A DNA stretch of 64,000 nucleotides from NCBI RefSeq assembly GCF_036226885.1, contig NZ_CP109027.1:682001-746000 (forward strand), read 5' to 3'. Shown one piece after another: positions 44,080 to 52,296 of the stretch. The notes below the pieces were generated by a model that was not told the origin of the DNA, ran no database searches, and saw only the letters and a program-made list of their open reading frames with translations. Numbering within the stretch: the first letter of the stretch is position 1; the number at the start of each line of letters is the position of its first letter. A program made the translations under genes and the position numbers. This DNA comes from Streptomyces sp. NBC_00663. GTDB lineage: Bacteria > Actinomycetota > Actinomycetes > Streptomycetales > Streptomycetaceae.

Positions 44080-44784
44080 TCAGACGCCGAACGCCGAGAC
44101 CTCGCGGAGCTCACGGCCGGTGATCTCGTCGGCGTCGACACACACCCACAGCTCGCGCCGGCCGCCCGCCCAGGGGGCGCTGTACGCCCGTTGCGTCAGC
44201 CGGCGGACGGTGTCGGGGTCCTCAGCGTGCCGGGCCCGGCCGCGGACGAGCACGCTCCAGCCCCGGCTCATGGCCTCGTCGATGTGGTCGACCTCGAAGG
44301 CGACCCGCCGGCCCAGGGCCTCGGAGGGGGTGGCGGCGGGTGTCGTCCGGAAGACGATCGTGCCGTCGACGACGGTGTAGTTGACCGGCAGAACCGTCGG
44401 TCCGTCGGCCGTGCTCACCGCGAGGCGGCCCACTCCGTGCGTGCCCAGACGGCGGCGGCACTCCGCGTCGCCGAGGGCCACCAGTTCGGTACGGCGAGCC
44501 GCCTGTTCCCGGCCCGGCGGAGCCTCGGCCTCGCCGCCGGTGAGGGCGGTCATGCCGGTCTCCAGCGCGCCCGCGAGGCGGAGCAGGGCGCTCCGGCCCG
44601 GGATCGCCGCGGAGGACTCCTCCAGGTACCTGAGGTAGGAGCAGGACATGCCCGCCCGGTCGGCCGTGTCGGCTCGGGTGAGCCCGAGTTCCTCGCGGCG
44701 TCGGACGAGGCGTCGTCCCAGATCGCCTCCGGGGCGCTCGGTGCGAGCCGCCGTGACGGATGATGTCGTGTCGGCCACGACCAC
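44080..44784 (-). CDS. HTH-pyridoxamine oxidase-like fusion protein
   Basis: A 234-residue protein with two domains. An N-terminal XRE-type helix-turn-helix covers about 22-82 (RRREELGLTRADTADRAGMS, then YLRYLEE). A PNPOx-like flavin-binding domain follows (about 98-225, GVGRLAVSTADGPTVLPVNY, then TIVFRTTP). This fusion suggests a flavin- or redox-responsive DNA-binding protein, which I infer. GTG 44784 has AGGAGG at close spacing; the GTG two codons later is an alternative. Two DevR-like boxes lie in the divergent region before it. Confidence 0.82.
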   Translation of the reverse strand: MVVADTTSSVTAARTERPGGDLGRRLVRRREELGLTRADTADRAGMSCSYLRYLEESSAAIPGRSALLRLAGALETGMTALTGGEAEAPPGREQAARRTELVALGDAECRRRLGTHGVGRLAVSTADGPTVLPVNYTVVDGTIVFRTTPAATPSEALGRRVAFEVDHIDEAMSRGWSVLVRGRARHAEDPDTVRRLTQRAYSAPWAGGRRELWVCVDADEITGRELREVSAFGV

Positions 44785-44910
44785 TCACCTCCTGCTGGTA
44801 CCGGGCCGCCGGAGCGGCCCGGGGCGGACCGGGTCCTTGCCGCCGGTCCCCCTCGCGTCCCCCCTGCGATGCCTCAGGTCCAGCATCGGCCCGGGCGGTC
44901 CGTCCGCGCT

Positions 44911-44926
44911 TGGGCCGGTCGGCCCT
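44911..44926. promoter_or_regulatory. DevR/OsdR-like box near the HTH-PNPOx gene
   Basis: TGGGCCGGTCGGCCCT has GGGCC/GGCCC arms and a 4-base centre. It stands 126 bases before the HTH-PNPOx start. Confidence 0.55.
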
Positions 44927-45013
44927 CGTCGCCCGGCGACCCGGTTCTGCCTGTCGGCCGAGAGAGGCGCGCCGGACGCATGCGGCACACCGGCCCCGAT
45001 CAGCGTCTTGAAC

Positions 45014-45029
45014 AGGGCCGTCCGACCCT
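45014..45029. promoter_or_regulatory. DevR/OsdR-like box near the STAS gene
   Basis: AGGGCCGTCCGACCCT has one mismatch from a perfect palindrome. It stands 35 bases before the STAS gene ATG, a position that suits direct activation of the promoter. Confidence 0.55.
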
Positions 45030-45064
45030 TCCCCTGGTACTGGCGCACGGGGTTGTCTCTGACC

Positions 45065-45457
45065 ATGTTCAAGGACCACGAGGAGTCCACGCCCTGCCGC
45101 ACGGAACGTCTCGACGACGGCACGACCGTGGTGGAGCTGCGTGGTGAGATCGACCTGTGCACGGGGCCGCCCCTGTCGGCCCGCCTCGACGCCCTGACCG
45201 CCGCCCCGTTCCCCGACCTGGTCCTGGACCTGCGTCAGGTGTCCTTCGTCGACTGCGGCGGACTGCGCGCCCTGTGCCGGGCGCGCAACCGGGTCCTCGC
45301 CCGCGGCGGCCGACTCCGCCTGGTCACCGAGAGCGCCCGGCTGCTGGGCATTCTGCGGTACGTGGATCTGGGCGGCGTCTTCGAGACAGTGCCCCACCCG
45401 CCCGAAACCGCCCTCCGCGTGCACCGACCGGCCACTGTCCCCGTCACCGTCGGCTGA
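45065..45457 (+). CDS. STAS-domain protein (anti-sigma antagonist-like)
   Basis: A 130-residue STAS protein. TTVVELRGEIDLCTGPPLSA starts the domain, and LVLDLRQVSFVDCGGLRAL is the segment around the phosphorylation site. That site is normally DS/T-S/T-G. Here it is D-C64-G-G, so the usual serine or threonine target is replaced by cysteine. The protein probably cannot be switched by phosphorylation in the usual way, and could respond to redox state or be constitutively active. It may act in the same network as the SpoIIE phosphatases of this island. Confidence 0.83.
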   Translation: MFKDHEESTPCRTERLDDGTTVVELRGEIDLCTGPPLSARLDALTAAPFPDLVLDLRQVSFVDCGGLRALCRARNRVLARGGRLRLVTESARLLGILRYVDLGGVFETVPHPPETALRVHRPATVPVTVG

Positions 45458-45469
45458 CGTCACCGCCGG

Positions 45470-46471
45470 CTAACGCGGCGGCACCTGTGTGTCGAGCACG
45501 GCGTGCGGGTCGCGCCAGGGAGTGAGCGGGCCCGCGGGGCCGTAACCGACGCGGATCAGCATCTGTGCGTGTCCGCCGTGATCGGGGTCGGGGCTCAGGG
45601 CACGGCGCAGGTCGGGCCACTCCATCGGCTGGTGGAGCAGCGACGCGCGCAGCCCGTGGACGGTGGCGACCAGCAGGGCGTGTTCGAGCGCCTGTCCGGC
45701 GCGCAGCCAGTCGGTACGGCGGTCGTGGCTCGTCGTGAGAAGGCCGACGACCGGTTCCGTCTCGAAGTCCTGGGCGGGCAGCCGCTCCGCATGCCGCTGC
45801 GCGGTGAAGTCCCGCATGGGGATGCGTTCCCGGCGGTCCTGCGGGCCGAGCGCGGACCACGGCAGACCGGTCCGCGTCGGGGAGTCCGGGCCCTGGTGCA
45901 CCCAACGGCGGCTCTCCACGCCACGCTCGCCGTCCGCGCGGTTGCGGAACTCGGCTTCCCCGGCCACCCGGAGCAGACGCGCGGTCTCGTCGGCCGCGGG
46001 GAAGCCGAGAAGGGCGCCCTCCAGGTGGGCGGCGTCAGCGAGTTCGGCGAGGGCGTGGCGCGGCAGCGGCCGTGCGGAGAAGGGGAAGCGGCTGCTGTGG
46101 CGGCGCCACAGGGCCGGGAAGAGATCACCGCGGTGGCCGGTGGCGTGTCCGCTGCGGCAGCCGCCCAGGCGGACGGTGGCCAGCAGGCCGGGGTCCTCCG
46201 GGTCCGGCAGCAGCCGTACGAACGGGGACCAGCCGAAGTGGGCGGCGGCGACACGGAGGTTGAAGACGCAGGCGCCCACCGACAGATGGAGGGCGCGGCC
46301 GACGGGATCGGTGTGGCGCAGCGCGCGGTCCACCGCCGAGCGCACCTCGAAGGCCGGGGCCTCGGGGTCCAGACGGAACCGCCACGGCTGGGTGTTGTGG
46401 ATCGAGGGCGCGGCCACGGCCGCGGCGACGCAGGCTTCCAGGGTCGCGGCGTCGAGAGGCGTCGATCGCAT
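45470..46471 (-). CDS. Acg-like nitroreductase family protein
   Basis: A 333-residue member of the double-domain nitroreductase-like Acg family, of which mycobacterial Rv2032 is the type. The first half has AAVAAPSIHNTQPWRFRLDP, the FMN-site block, and VDRALRHTDPVGRALHLSVG. The second half has LLTTSHDRRTDWLRAGQALE and the end block QMLIRVGYGP. Acg is thought to bind flavin and lacks typical nitroreductase activity. ATG 46471 follows GGAGGAG. A DevR-like box lies 64 bases upstream. Acg is a hallmark DosR-regulon gene in mycobacteria. Confidence 0.85.
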   Translation of the reverse strand: MRSTPLDAATLEACVAAAVAAPSIHNTQPWRFRLDPEAPAFEVRSAVDRALRHTDPVGRALHLSVGACVFNLRVAAAHFGWSPFVRLLPDPEDPGLLATVRLGGCRSGHATGHRGDLFPALWRRHSSRFPFSARPLPRHALAELADAAHLEGALLGFPAADETARLLRVAGEAEFRNRADGERGVESRRWVHQGPDSPTRTGLPWSALGPQDRRERIPMRDFTAQRHAERLPAQDFETEPVVGLLTTSHDRRTDWLRAGQALEHALLVATVHGLRASLLHQPMEWPDLRRALSPDPDHGGHAQMLIRVGYGPAGPLTPWRDPHAVLDTQVPPR

Positions 46472-46534
46472 GGTCTCCTCCTTCCGCACGAACGCGGTTC
46501 TTACGAGGGTGGGCCTGCCCCCGGGTGAGGGGAC

Positions 46535-46550
46535 GGGGCCGTTGGTCCCT
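46535..46550. promoter_or_regulatory. DevR/OsdR-like box upstream of Acg-like gene
   Basis: GGGGCCGTTGGTCCCT has the same 6-4-6 layout with two deviations. It lies 64 bases before the Acg-like start, and 213 bases from the divergent Rv1733c-like gene. Confidence 0.55.
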
Positions 46551-46762
46551 CGTGCACGGCCCTTCGGCGGGCGTGCGGTGCCGCGCTCGGCGCCGAGGGC
46601 GTCCGGAGCATTCCGGCGGTGCACGGCCGCGGGCTCAACGGCCCCTCGGGCGGCCCGGATCGGGCCCGAAGAGCCCGGCGGTGCCGTCCGGTCGGCCCCT
46701 GCCGCCATGTGCGACCTCATGTCACCTTCCTGGCAACGGCATACGGAGGGAAGGTGCGACCG

Positions 46763-47347
46763 ATGCGCGGCGACAGGCGTACCAAGCGATGGCTGTGGCG
46801 GTTCAGGAGCAACCCGCTGCGTCGACATGACGACGTTCTGGAGGCGTGGCTCGTCCTGGCCGTCCTGCTCCTCGTGGCGGTGGGAGGAACCCTCGCGGGC
46901 GTCGTGACCGCCCGTGCCGCCGACGACACCTTCGCCGGGCAGCGCGCCGACCGCGCCCCCGTCCGAGCGGTGCTCCTCGCCGACGCGCCCCGAACGACCG
47001 GCGCGAAGGGCGGAGTGTACGGCGGCCGCACCACGACGAAGGTCCGCTGGACGACCCCGGACGGCTCCCGCCGCACCGGCAGCACCCTGGTGGACGCCGG
47101 GCAGGAGGCCGGGGCGGCGGTCACTGTCTGGACGAACCGGCAGGGTGAGCTCACCACCCGGCCACCGGGCCCGAGCGACGCGGCCGTCGAGGCGGGCTTC
47201 CTGGGCGCGGGGGCCGCCCTCGCCCTCAGCGGCCTCGTGATCGGCGCCGGAGCGGTCGTGCGGTGCCGGCTCGACCGGCGCCGGGTCGCGGGGTGGGGCA
47301 GGGAATGGGACCTGGTCGGGCCGGAGTGGGGCCACAGGACGAGCTGA
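46763..47347 (+). CDS. Rv1733c-like two-helix membrane protein
   Basis: A 194-residue protein with an N-terminal basic stretch (RRTKRWLWRFRSNPLRRHDD), a membrane helix at about 28-50 (AWLVLAVLLLVAVGG), an extracytoplasmic domain (about 52-140, TKVRWTTPDGSRRTG), and a second helix at about 141-163. The layout and RSNPLRRHDD block resemble Rv1733c, a DosR-regulated mycobacterial membrane antigen. Function is unknown. ATG 46763 is preceded by GGAGGGAAGG. Confidence 0.75.
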   Translation: MRGDRRTKRWLWRFRSNPLRRHDDVLEAWLVLAVLLLVAVGGTLAGVVTARAADDTFAGQRADRAPVRAVLLADAPRTTGAKGGVYGGRTTTKVRWTTPDGSRRTGSTLVDAGQEAGAAVTVWTNRQGELTTRPPGPSDAAVEAGFLGAGAALALSGLVIGAGAVVRCRLDRRRVAGWGREWDLVGPEWGHRTS

Positions 47348-47431
47348 CCGGGCAGCGCAGCTGTCCAGGCCGCATCCCCATCGGTGTAACTATGAAAAAA
47401 TCGCACATAACGGCATCGAAGGAGAACTCCT

Positions 47432-48115
47432 GTGAGCAGCCCCGCCGACAAGTCCGGCTACGGGAACATCCCTCTCGACCGCACGGGTCAGGCCGCGGCC
47501 TTCGACGCCCTCGGTGAGCGTTACGACGAGGCCTTCCCGCACAAGGAGGGGCAGGTCGCGGCGGCCGAATGGCTGATCCGGTCGCTGCCGACCGGGTCCC
47601 GCGCGCTCGACCTGGGGTGCGGCACGGGCATTCCGACCGCTCTCCAGCTGGCGGAGGCGGGCTTCGAGGTCGTCGGTGTGGATCTGTCGGACGGGATGGT
47701 GGCACTGGCACGCAAGCATGTGCCCGCCGGGGAGTTCCATCAGGCGGACATCGCCGACCTGCGACCCGGCGGCCCGCTGGATCTCGGCCGTTTCGAGGCG
47801 GTGGCGGCCTTCTTCTCGCTGCTGATGCTGCCGCGCGCGGAGATCCCCCTGGCTCTGCGGACCGTCCACCACCTGCTGGTGCCTGGCGGCCTGTTCGCGC
47901 TGTCGATGGTGGAGGCCGACGTCGACGACTTCTCCATCCCGTTCGTCGGGGAGAGCATCCGGGTCTCCGGCTACCTCAGGGAGGAGCTGCGCGAGGTGGT
48001 CGAGACGGCGGGCTTCGAGATCGTCGACGAGTCCTCGTTCACCTACGCCCCGGCCTCCGCGGACGTCCAGCCCGAGGTGCAGATCTTCCTGCGCTGCCGA
48101 CGGCGGCACGCCTGA
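47432..48115 (+). CDS. class I SAM-dependent methyltransferase
   Basis: A 227-residue methyltransferase. Motif I is ALDLGCGTGIPTALQLAEAG (about 54-73), the acidic loop GVDLSDGMVALA, and motif IV FHQADIADLRPGG. GTG 47432 follows AAGGAGA. The bases just before it (47391-47411) are unusually A-rich and may hold a promoter. It precedes a SpoIIE phosphatase gene by 52 bases. The substrate is unknown. Confidence 0.83.
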   Translation: MSSPADKSGYGNIPLDRTGQAAAFDALGERYDEAFPHKEGQVAAAEWLIRSLPTGSRALDLGCGTGIPTALQLAEAGFEVVGVDLSDGMVALARKHVPAGEFHQADIADLRPGGPLDLGRFEAVAAFFSLLMLPRAEIPLALRTVHHLLVPGGLFALSMVEADVDDFSIPFVGESIRVSGYLREELREVVETAGFEIVDESSFTYAPASADVQPEVQIFLRCRRRHA

Positions 48116-48167
48116 CGACCCTGACGCGCCCGCCCCGGCGCGGGCGCGCACGGCAGGAAGGACACGC

Positions 48168-49970
48168 ATGACCAAGCGCCTCGGGACCGGCAAGCGCACC
48201 GGCAGAAAAGCGGCCGGTGCGCAGGGGCGCGGCGCGCCCGCCCGCCGGCCGACGCGCTCCGGCCCGGCGTCCGTCCCCGGTGACCGCGCCGACGAGACGG
48301 GCCCGGCCCAGCCACAGACGGACCGGCTCCGGTACCTCGACGCGGCGACCCGGCGTATCGCCCGTGGCATGGACCTCGACGAGACCCTGTCCGAGCTGTG
48401 CCGGGCGGCCGTCCCCGCCTTCGCCGACACGGCGCTCGTTCATCTGTACGACCCGCTGCCGGTGGGCGACGAGACCACTCCCGTCCCCGGCGTCCTGCGG
48501 CTGCACACCATGGAGCAGACTTCCCCGCAGGCCCTGGACTCCGCGGCCGAGGCCGTGCACCCGGCCGTGGGCGGTCCGCTGGCCACACGGCTGAGGGACG
48601 GCCGGCCCGTCTTCGGTGACGTGCCGAACGCGGCCGCCACGGTGGCCGAGCTGCTGGGCCCGGCGAACGTCCGCACGACGCCACCGCCCGGACGGCGCCT
48701 GATCCTCGCCCCGCTGCACGGGCGCAGCCACGTCCTCGGCAGCGTCGTCCTCCTGCGCGGCACCGGCCGGCCCGCCTTCACCGACGACGATCTGCTGGTC
48801 GCCTCCCAGCTCGCCACCCACACCGCGCTCGGCATCGACAAGGCGATGCTGTACGCCCGTGAGGCGTCCGTCGCCGACACGCTCCAGCGCACCATGCTCC
48901 CGCCGTCGCTCCCCGAGCCGCCCGGCGTCCGGCTGGCCAGCCGCTATCTGCCGGCCTCGCGGACCGCGCAGGTGGGCGGCGACTGGTACGACACGATCCC
49001 GCTGCCGGGCAACCGGGTCGCGCTGGTGATCGGCGACGTGATGGGCCACTCCATGACGTCCGCCGCGATCATGGGGCAGCTGCGCACCACCGTGCAGACC
49101 CTCGCCCTGCTCGACCTGCCGCCCGACGAGGTGCTCCACCACCTCGACGAACAGGCCGAACGCCTCGGCACCGAGCACACCGCGACCTGTCTGTACGCCC
49201 TCTACGACCCCGTCCTCCAGCGACTGCTGGTGTCCAACGCCGGCCATCTGCCGCCGGTGCTGCTGCGCCCCGACGGCACCGGCGAAATCCTGTCGGTCCC
49301 GCCCGGGCCGCCGATCGGTGTGGGCGGCGGCAGCTTCGAGTCCACCGAGATCCACGCCCCGGCCGGGGCGACGCTGCTGCTCTACACCGACGGCCTGGTC
49401 GAGTCCCGCGCCTCCGACGTGCTGACCGGCATCGAGGACCTGCGTGCCCGGCTCCGTACGGCCGCCGCCCAGGCCACTCCCCCGGCGCTGGAGACACTCT
49501 GTGACGCGGCCCTCGGCGCGCTGGGCACGGGCGACCGGGACGACGACGTCGCACTGCTCGCCGCCCGGTTCGAGGGGATCCTGCCGGAGACCGTCGCGTA
49601 CTGGTACATGGCACCGCGACCACAGACCGCCGGCCAGGCCCGCAGGCTGACCCGCAGGACGCTGCACCGCTGGGGGCTCGACTCCCTGATCGAGTCCACC
49701 GAGCTCATGGTCAGCGAGGTGGTGGCGAACGCCGTGCGCTTCGCGTCCCGCCCGATCACCCTGCGCCTGCTGTGCACGGACGTCCTGCGCTGCGAGGTCG
49801 GGGACGACTCGCCGGTGGTGCCGAGGATGCGGCACGCCCGGTTGAGCGACGAGGGCGGGCGGGGACTGTTCCTGGTCGACCAGCTGTCCGAGCGCTGGGG
49901 CGCGACCCGGCTGAGCACCGGCAAAGTCGTCTGGTTCGAACAGTCGTTGCACGACAGCGTTGCTCATTGA
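48168..49970 (+). CDS. GAF-SpoIIE phosphatase with HATPase domain
   Basis: A 600-residue signalling protein. A basic disordered N-terminus (about 1-45) precedes a GAF domain (about 65-235). A SpoIIE/PP2C phosphatase follows (about 265-475, VGGDWYDTIPL, GDVMGHSMTSAAIMG and DRDDDVALLAARF). A HATPase_c domain of the SpoIIAB type ends the protein (ELMVSEVVANAVRFASRP and EGGRGLFLVDQLSERWG). It probably dephosphorylates an STAS antagonist and binds sigma factors. It follows the methyltransferase gene and may be co-transcribed. Confidence 0.86.
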   Translation: MTKRLGTGKRTGRKAAGAQGRGAPARRPTRSGPASVPGDRADETGPAQPQTDRLRYLDAATRRIARGMDLDETLSELCRAAVPAFADTALVHLYDPLPVGDETTPVPGVLRLHTMEQTSPQALDSAAEAVHPAVGGPLATRLRDGRPVFGDVPNAAATVAELLGPANVRTTPPPGRRLILAPLHGRSHVLGSVVLLRGTGRPAFTDDDLLVASQLATHTALGIDKAMLYAREASVADTLQRTMLPPSLPEPPGVRLASRYLPASRTAQVGGDWYDTIPLPGNRVALVIGDVMGHSMTSAAIMGQLRTTVQTLALLDLPPDEVLHHLDEQAERLGTEHTATCLYALYDPVLQRLLVSNAGHLPPVLLRPDGTGEILSVPPGPPIGVGGGSFESTEIHAPAGATLLLYTDGLVESRASDVLTGIEDLRARLRTAAAQATPPALETLCDAALGALGTGDRDDDVALLAARFEGILPETVAYWYMAPRPQTAGQARRLTRRTLHRWGLDSLIESTELMVSEVVANAVRFASRPITLRLLCTDVLRCEVGDDSPVVPRMRHARLSDEGGRGLFLVDQLSERWGATRLSTGKVVWFEQSLHDSVAH

Positions 49971-50044
49971 GCAGAGTTTTTCTCATCGCACAACACAACC
50001 GGGGCGGCGACGCCCTTGACCAGACCCCCTCACGCTTGGACCAT

Positions 50045-50079
50045 GTTGCGTATCGCTCGCACTGTTGCTCATGACGCAC
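50045..50079 (+). promoter_or_regulatory. GTTGC repeat motif before purU
   Basis: GTTGC (50045-50049), 14 bases, GTTGC (50064-50068), 7 bases, GCAC (50076-50079). The same layout, GTTGC-N14-GTTGC-N7-GCAAC, occurs before the dimethylglycine oxidase gene. It ends 14 bases before the purU start. Two more GTTGC copies (49946, 49959) lie at the end of the upstream gene. Confidence 0.5.
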
Positions 50080-50093
50080 TGCTGGAGGATGCC

Positions 50094-50966
50094 ATGCCCC
50101 CTCGCCCCCACCCCGGCCGCGAGTTCGTCCTCACCCTCTCCTGTCCCGACCAGGCCGGACTGGTCCACGCCGTCAGCGGCTTCCTCGTCACCCACTCCGG
50201 AAACATCCTGGAGAGCAGGCAGTTCGACGACAGGCGCCAGGGGCGCTTCTTCATGCGCGTGCACTTCGACGTCTCCGACCCGAAGGCCTCGGTGGAGTGG
50301 CTGAGCGCCGACTTCACGCCGGTGGCCGAGGCGTACGGCATCGACTGGCGGCTGTGCGACGCCCACGCCCCGACCCGCGCGCTCATCATGGTCTCCAAGT
50401 TCGGGCACTGCCTGAACGACCTGCTGTTCCGCAAGCGGGCCGGCTCGCTCAACATCGAGATCCCGGCGATCGTCTCCAACCACCGCGAATTCGAGGGCCT
50501 GGCCGAGAGTTACGGCATCCCCTTCCACCACGTCCCGGTGACCAAGGACACCAAGCCCGAGGCCGAGGCCCGACTCCTCGAACTCGTCCGCGAGTTGGAC
50601 ATCGACCTGGTGGTCCTGGCCCGCTACATGCAGATCCTCTCCGACGACCTCTGCAAGCAGCTCGAAGGCCGGGCCATCAACATCCACCACTCCTTCCTGC
50701 CCAGCTTCAAGGGCGCCCGGCCCTACCTCCAGGCCTACCAACGGGGCGTCAAGCTCGTCGGCGCCACGGCCCACTACGTCACACCGGACCTGGACGAAGG
50801 GCCCATCATCGAGCAGGACGTCGTCCGCGTGGACCACTCCCGCGACCCCGACGAACTCGTGACCATCGGTCAGGACGTCGAGGCCCAGGTCCTGGCGCGC
50901 GCCGTGCAGTGGCACAGCCAGAGCCGCGTGCTGCTCAACGGCCACCACACGGTGGTCTTCCGCTGA
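50094..50966 (+). CDS. purU: formyltetrahydrofolate deformylase
   Basis: A 290-residue enzyme that hydrolyses 10-formyl-THF to THF and formate. An N-terminal ACT domain covers about 8-80 (LTLSCPDQAGLVHAVSGFLV). A formyltransferase-like domain follows from about 95, with VVLARYMQILSDDLC, INIHHSFLPSFKGARPY (catalytic histidine) and TAHYVTPDLDEGPIIEQD (catalytic aspartate). ATG 50094 is preceded by GGAGGA. It opens a plus-strand operon with glyA and sdaA and would drain formyl-THF made by FolD. Confidence 0.93.
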   Translation: MPPRPHPGREFVLTLSCPDQAGLVHAVSGFLVTHSGNILESRQFDDRRQGRFFMRVHFDVSDPKASVEWLSADFTPVAEAYGIDWRLCDAHAPTRALIMVSKFGHCLNDLLFRKRAGSLNIEIPAIVSNHREFEGLAESYGIPFHHVPVTKDTKPEAEARLLELVRELDIDLVVLARYMQILSDDLCKQLEGRAINIHHSFLPSFKGARPYLQAYQRGVKLVGATAHYVTPDLDEGPIIEQDVVRVDHSRDPDELVTIGQDVEAQVLARAVQWHSQSRVLLNGHHTVVFR

Positions 50967-51021
50967 GGGCCCGCTTCTCCCGCACTGATCACCCGTCCGC
51001 GACAGCCTTGGGAAGCCGCAG

Positions 51022-52284
51022 ATGACCGTCCTCAACACGCCCCTGCACGAGCTGGACCCGGAGATCGCCGCCGCGGTCGATGCCGAGCTGAACCGTCAGC
51101 AGTCCACCCTGGAGATGATCGCCTCGGAGAACTTCGCTCCGCTCGCGGTCATGGAGGCCCAGGGCTCGGTCCTGACCAACAAGTACGCCGAGGGCTACCC
51201 CGGCCGCCGCTACTACGGCGGCTGCGAACACGTCGACGTCGCCGAGCAGATCGCCATCGACCGGATCAAGGACCTGTTCGGCGCCGAGTACGCCAACGTC
51301 CAGCCCCACTCCGGCGCCTCCGCCAACCAGGCCGCCCTCTTCGCCCTCGCCTCCCCCGGCGACACCATCCTGGGCCTGGACCTCGCCCACGGCGGCCACC
51401 TCACCCACGGCATGCGCCTGAACTTCTCCGGCAAGCAGTTCAACGTCGTCGCCTACCACGTCGACGACGCCGGCCTGGTCGACATGGCCGAGGTCGAACG
51501 CCTCGCCAAGGAACACCGCCCCAAGGTGATCATCGCCGGCTGGTCCGCCTACCCGCGCCAGCTCGACTTCGCCGAGTTCCGCCGGATCGCCGACGAGGTC
51601 GAGGCCTACCTGTGGGTCGACATGGCCCACTTCGCCGGCCTGGTCGCCGCCGGACTGCACCCCAACCCCGTCGAGCACGCCGACGTGGTCACCTCCACCA
51701 CCCACAAGACCCTGGGCGGCCCCCGCGGCGGCATCATCCTCGCCAAGCAGGCCTTCGCCAAGAAGCTGAACTCCTCCGTCTTCCCCGGCTTCCAGGGCGG
51801 CCCGCTGGAGCACGTGATCGCCGCCAAGGCGGTCTCCTTCAAGGTCGCCGCGAGCGAGGAGTTCAAGGAGCGCCAGAGGCGTACCGTGGAGGGTGCGCAC
51901 ATCCTCGCCGAGCGCCTGACGGCCGCCGACGCCCGCGAGGCCGGGGTCAACGTGCTCTCCGGCGGCACCGACGTGCACCTGATCCTGGTGGACCTGCGCG
52001 CGTCCGAGCTGGACGGCCAGCAGGCCGAGGACCGTCTCCACGAGGTCGGCATCACGGTCAACCGCAACGCCGTCCCCAACGACCCGCGCCCCCCGATGGT
52101 GACCTCGGGCCTGCGGATCGGCACCCCCGCCCTGGCCACCCGCGGCTTCACCACCGAGGACTTCACCGAGGTCGCCGACGTGATCGCGGAGGCGCTGAAG
52201 CCGTCGTACGACGTCGAAAGCCTCAAAACCCGGGTCAGGGCGCTTGCCGACAAGCACCCGCTCTATCCCGGCCTGACGTCCTGA
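51022..52284 (+). CDS. glyA: serine hydroxymethyltransferase
   Basis: A 420-residue PLP enzyme that interconverts glycine plus 5,10-methylene-THF with serine plus THF. The PLP lysine is K229 in [43 protein letters not shown] and [12 protein letters not shown] are family landmarks. It lies 55 bases after purU and 12 before sdaA. Streptomycetes usually have a second housekeeping copy; this one appears dedicated to converting glycine from sarcosine into serine. Confidence 0.94.
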   Translation: MTVLNTPLHELDPEIAAAVDAELNRQQSTLEMIASENFAPLAVMEAQGSVLTNKYAEGYPGRRYYGGCEHVDVAEQIAIDRIKDLFGAEYANVQPHSGASANQAALFALASPGDTILGLDLAHGGHLTHGMRLNFSGKQFNVVAYHVDDAGLVDMAEVERLAKEHRPKVIIAGWSAYPRQLDFAEFRRIADEVEAYLWVDMAHFAGLVAAGLHPNPVEHADVVTSTTHKTLGGPRGGIILAKQAFAKKLNSSVFPGFQGGPLEHVIAAKAVSFKVAASEEFKERQRRTVEGAHILAERLTAADAREAGVNVLSGGTDVHLILVDLRASELDGQQAEDRLHEVGITVNRNAVPNDPRPPMVTSGLRIGTPALATRGFTTEDFTEVADVIAEALKPSYDVESLKTRVRALADKHPLYPGLTS

Positions 52285-52296
52285 CGGAGCTGCCTG

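Noticed and set aside
46675..46692. Additional DevR-like box around CGGGCCCGAAGAGCCC
   Set aside because: The half-sites do not match the 6-4-6 palindrome; the region is simply rich in GGCCC runs.
49971..50093. Glycine riboswitch before purU
   Set aside because: The gap is only 123 bases, much of it the GTTGC motif, and I saw no tandem aptamer-like conserved core.
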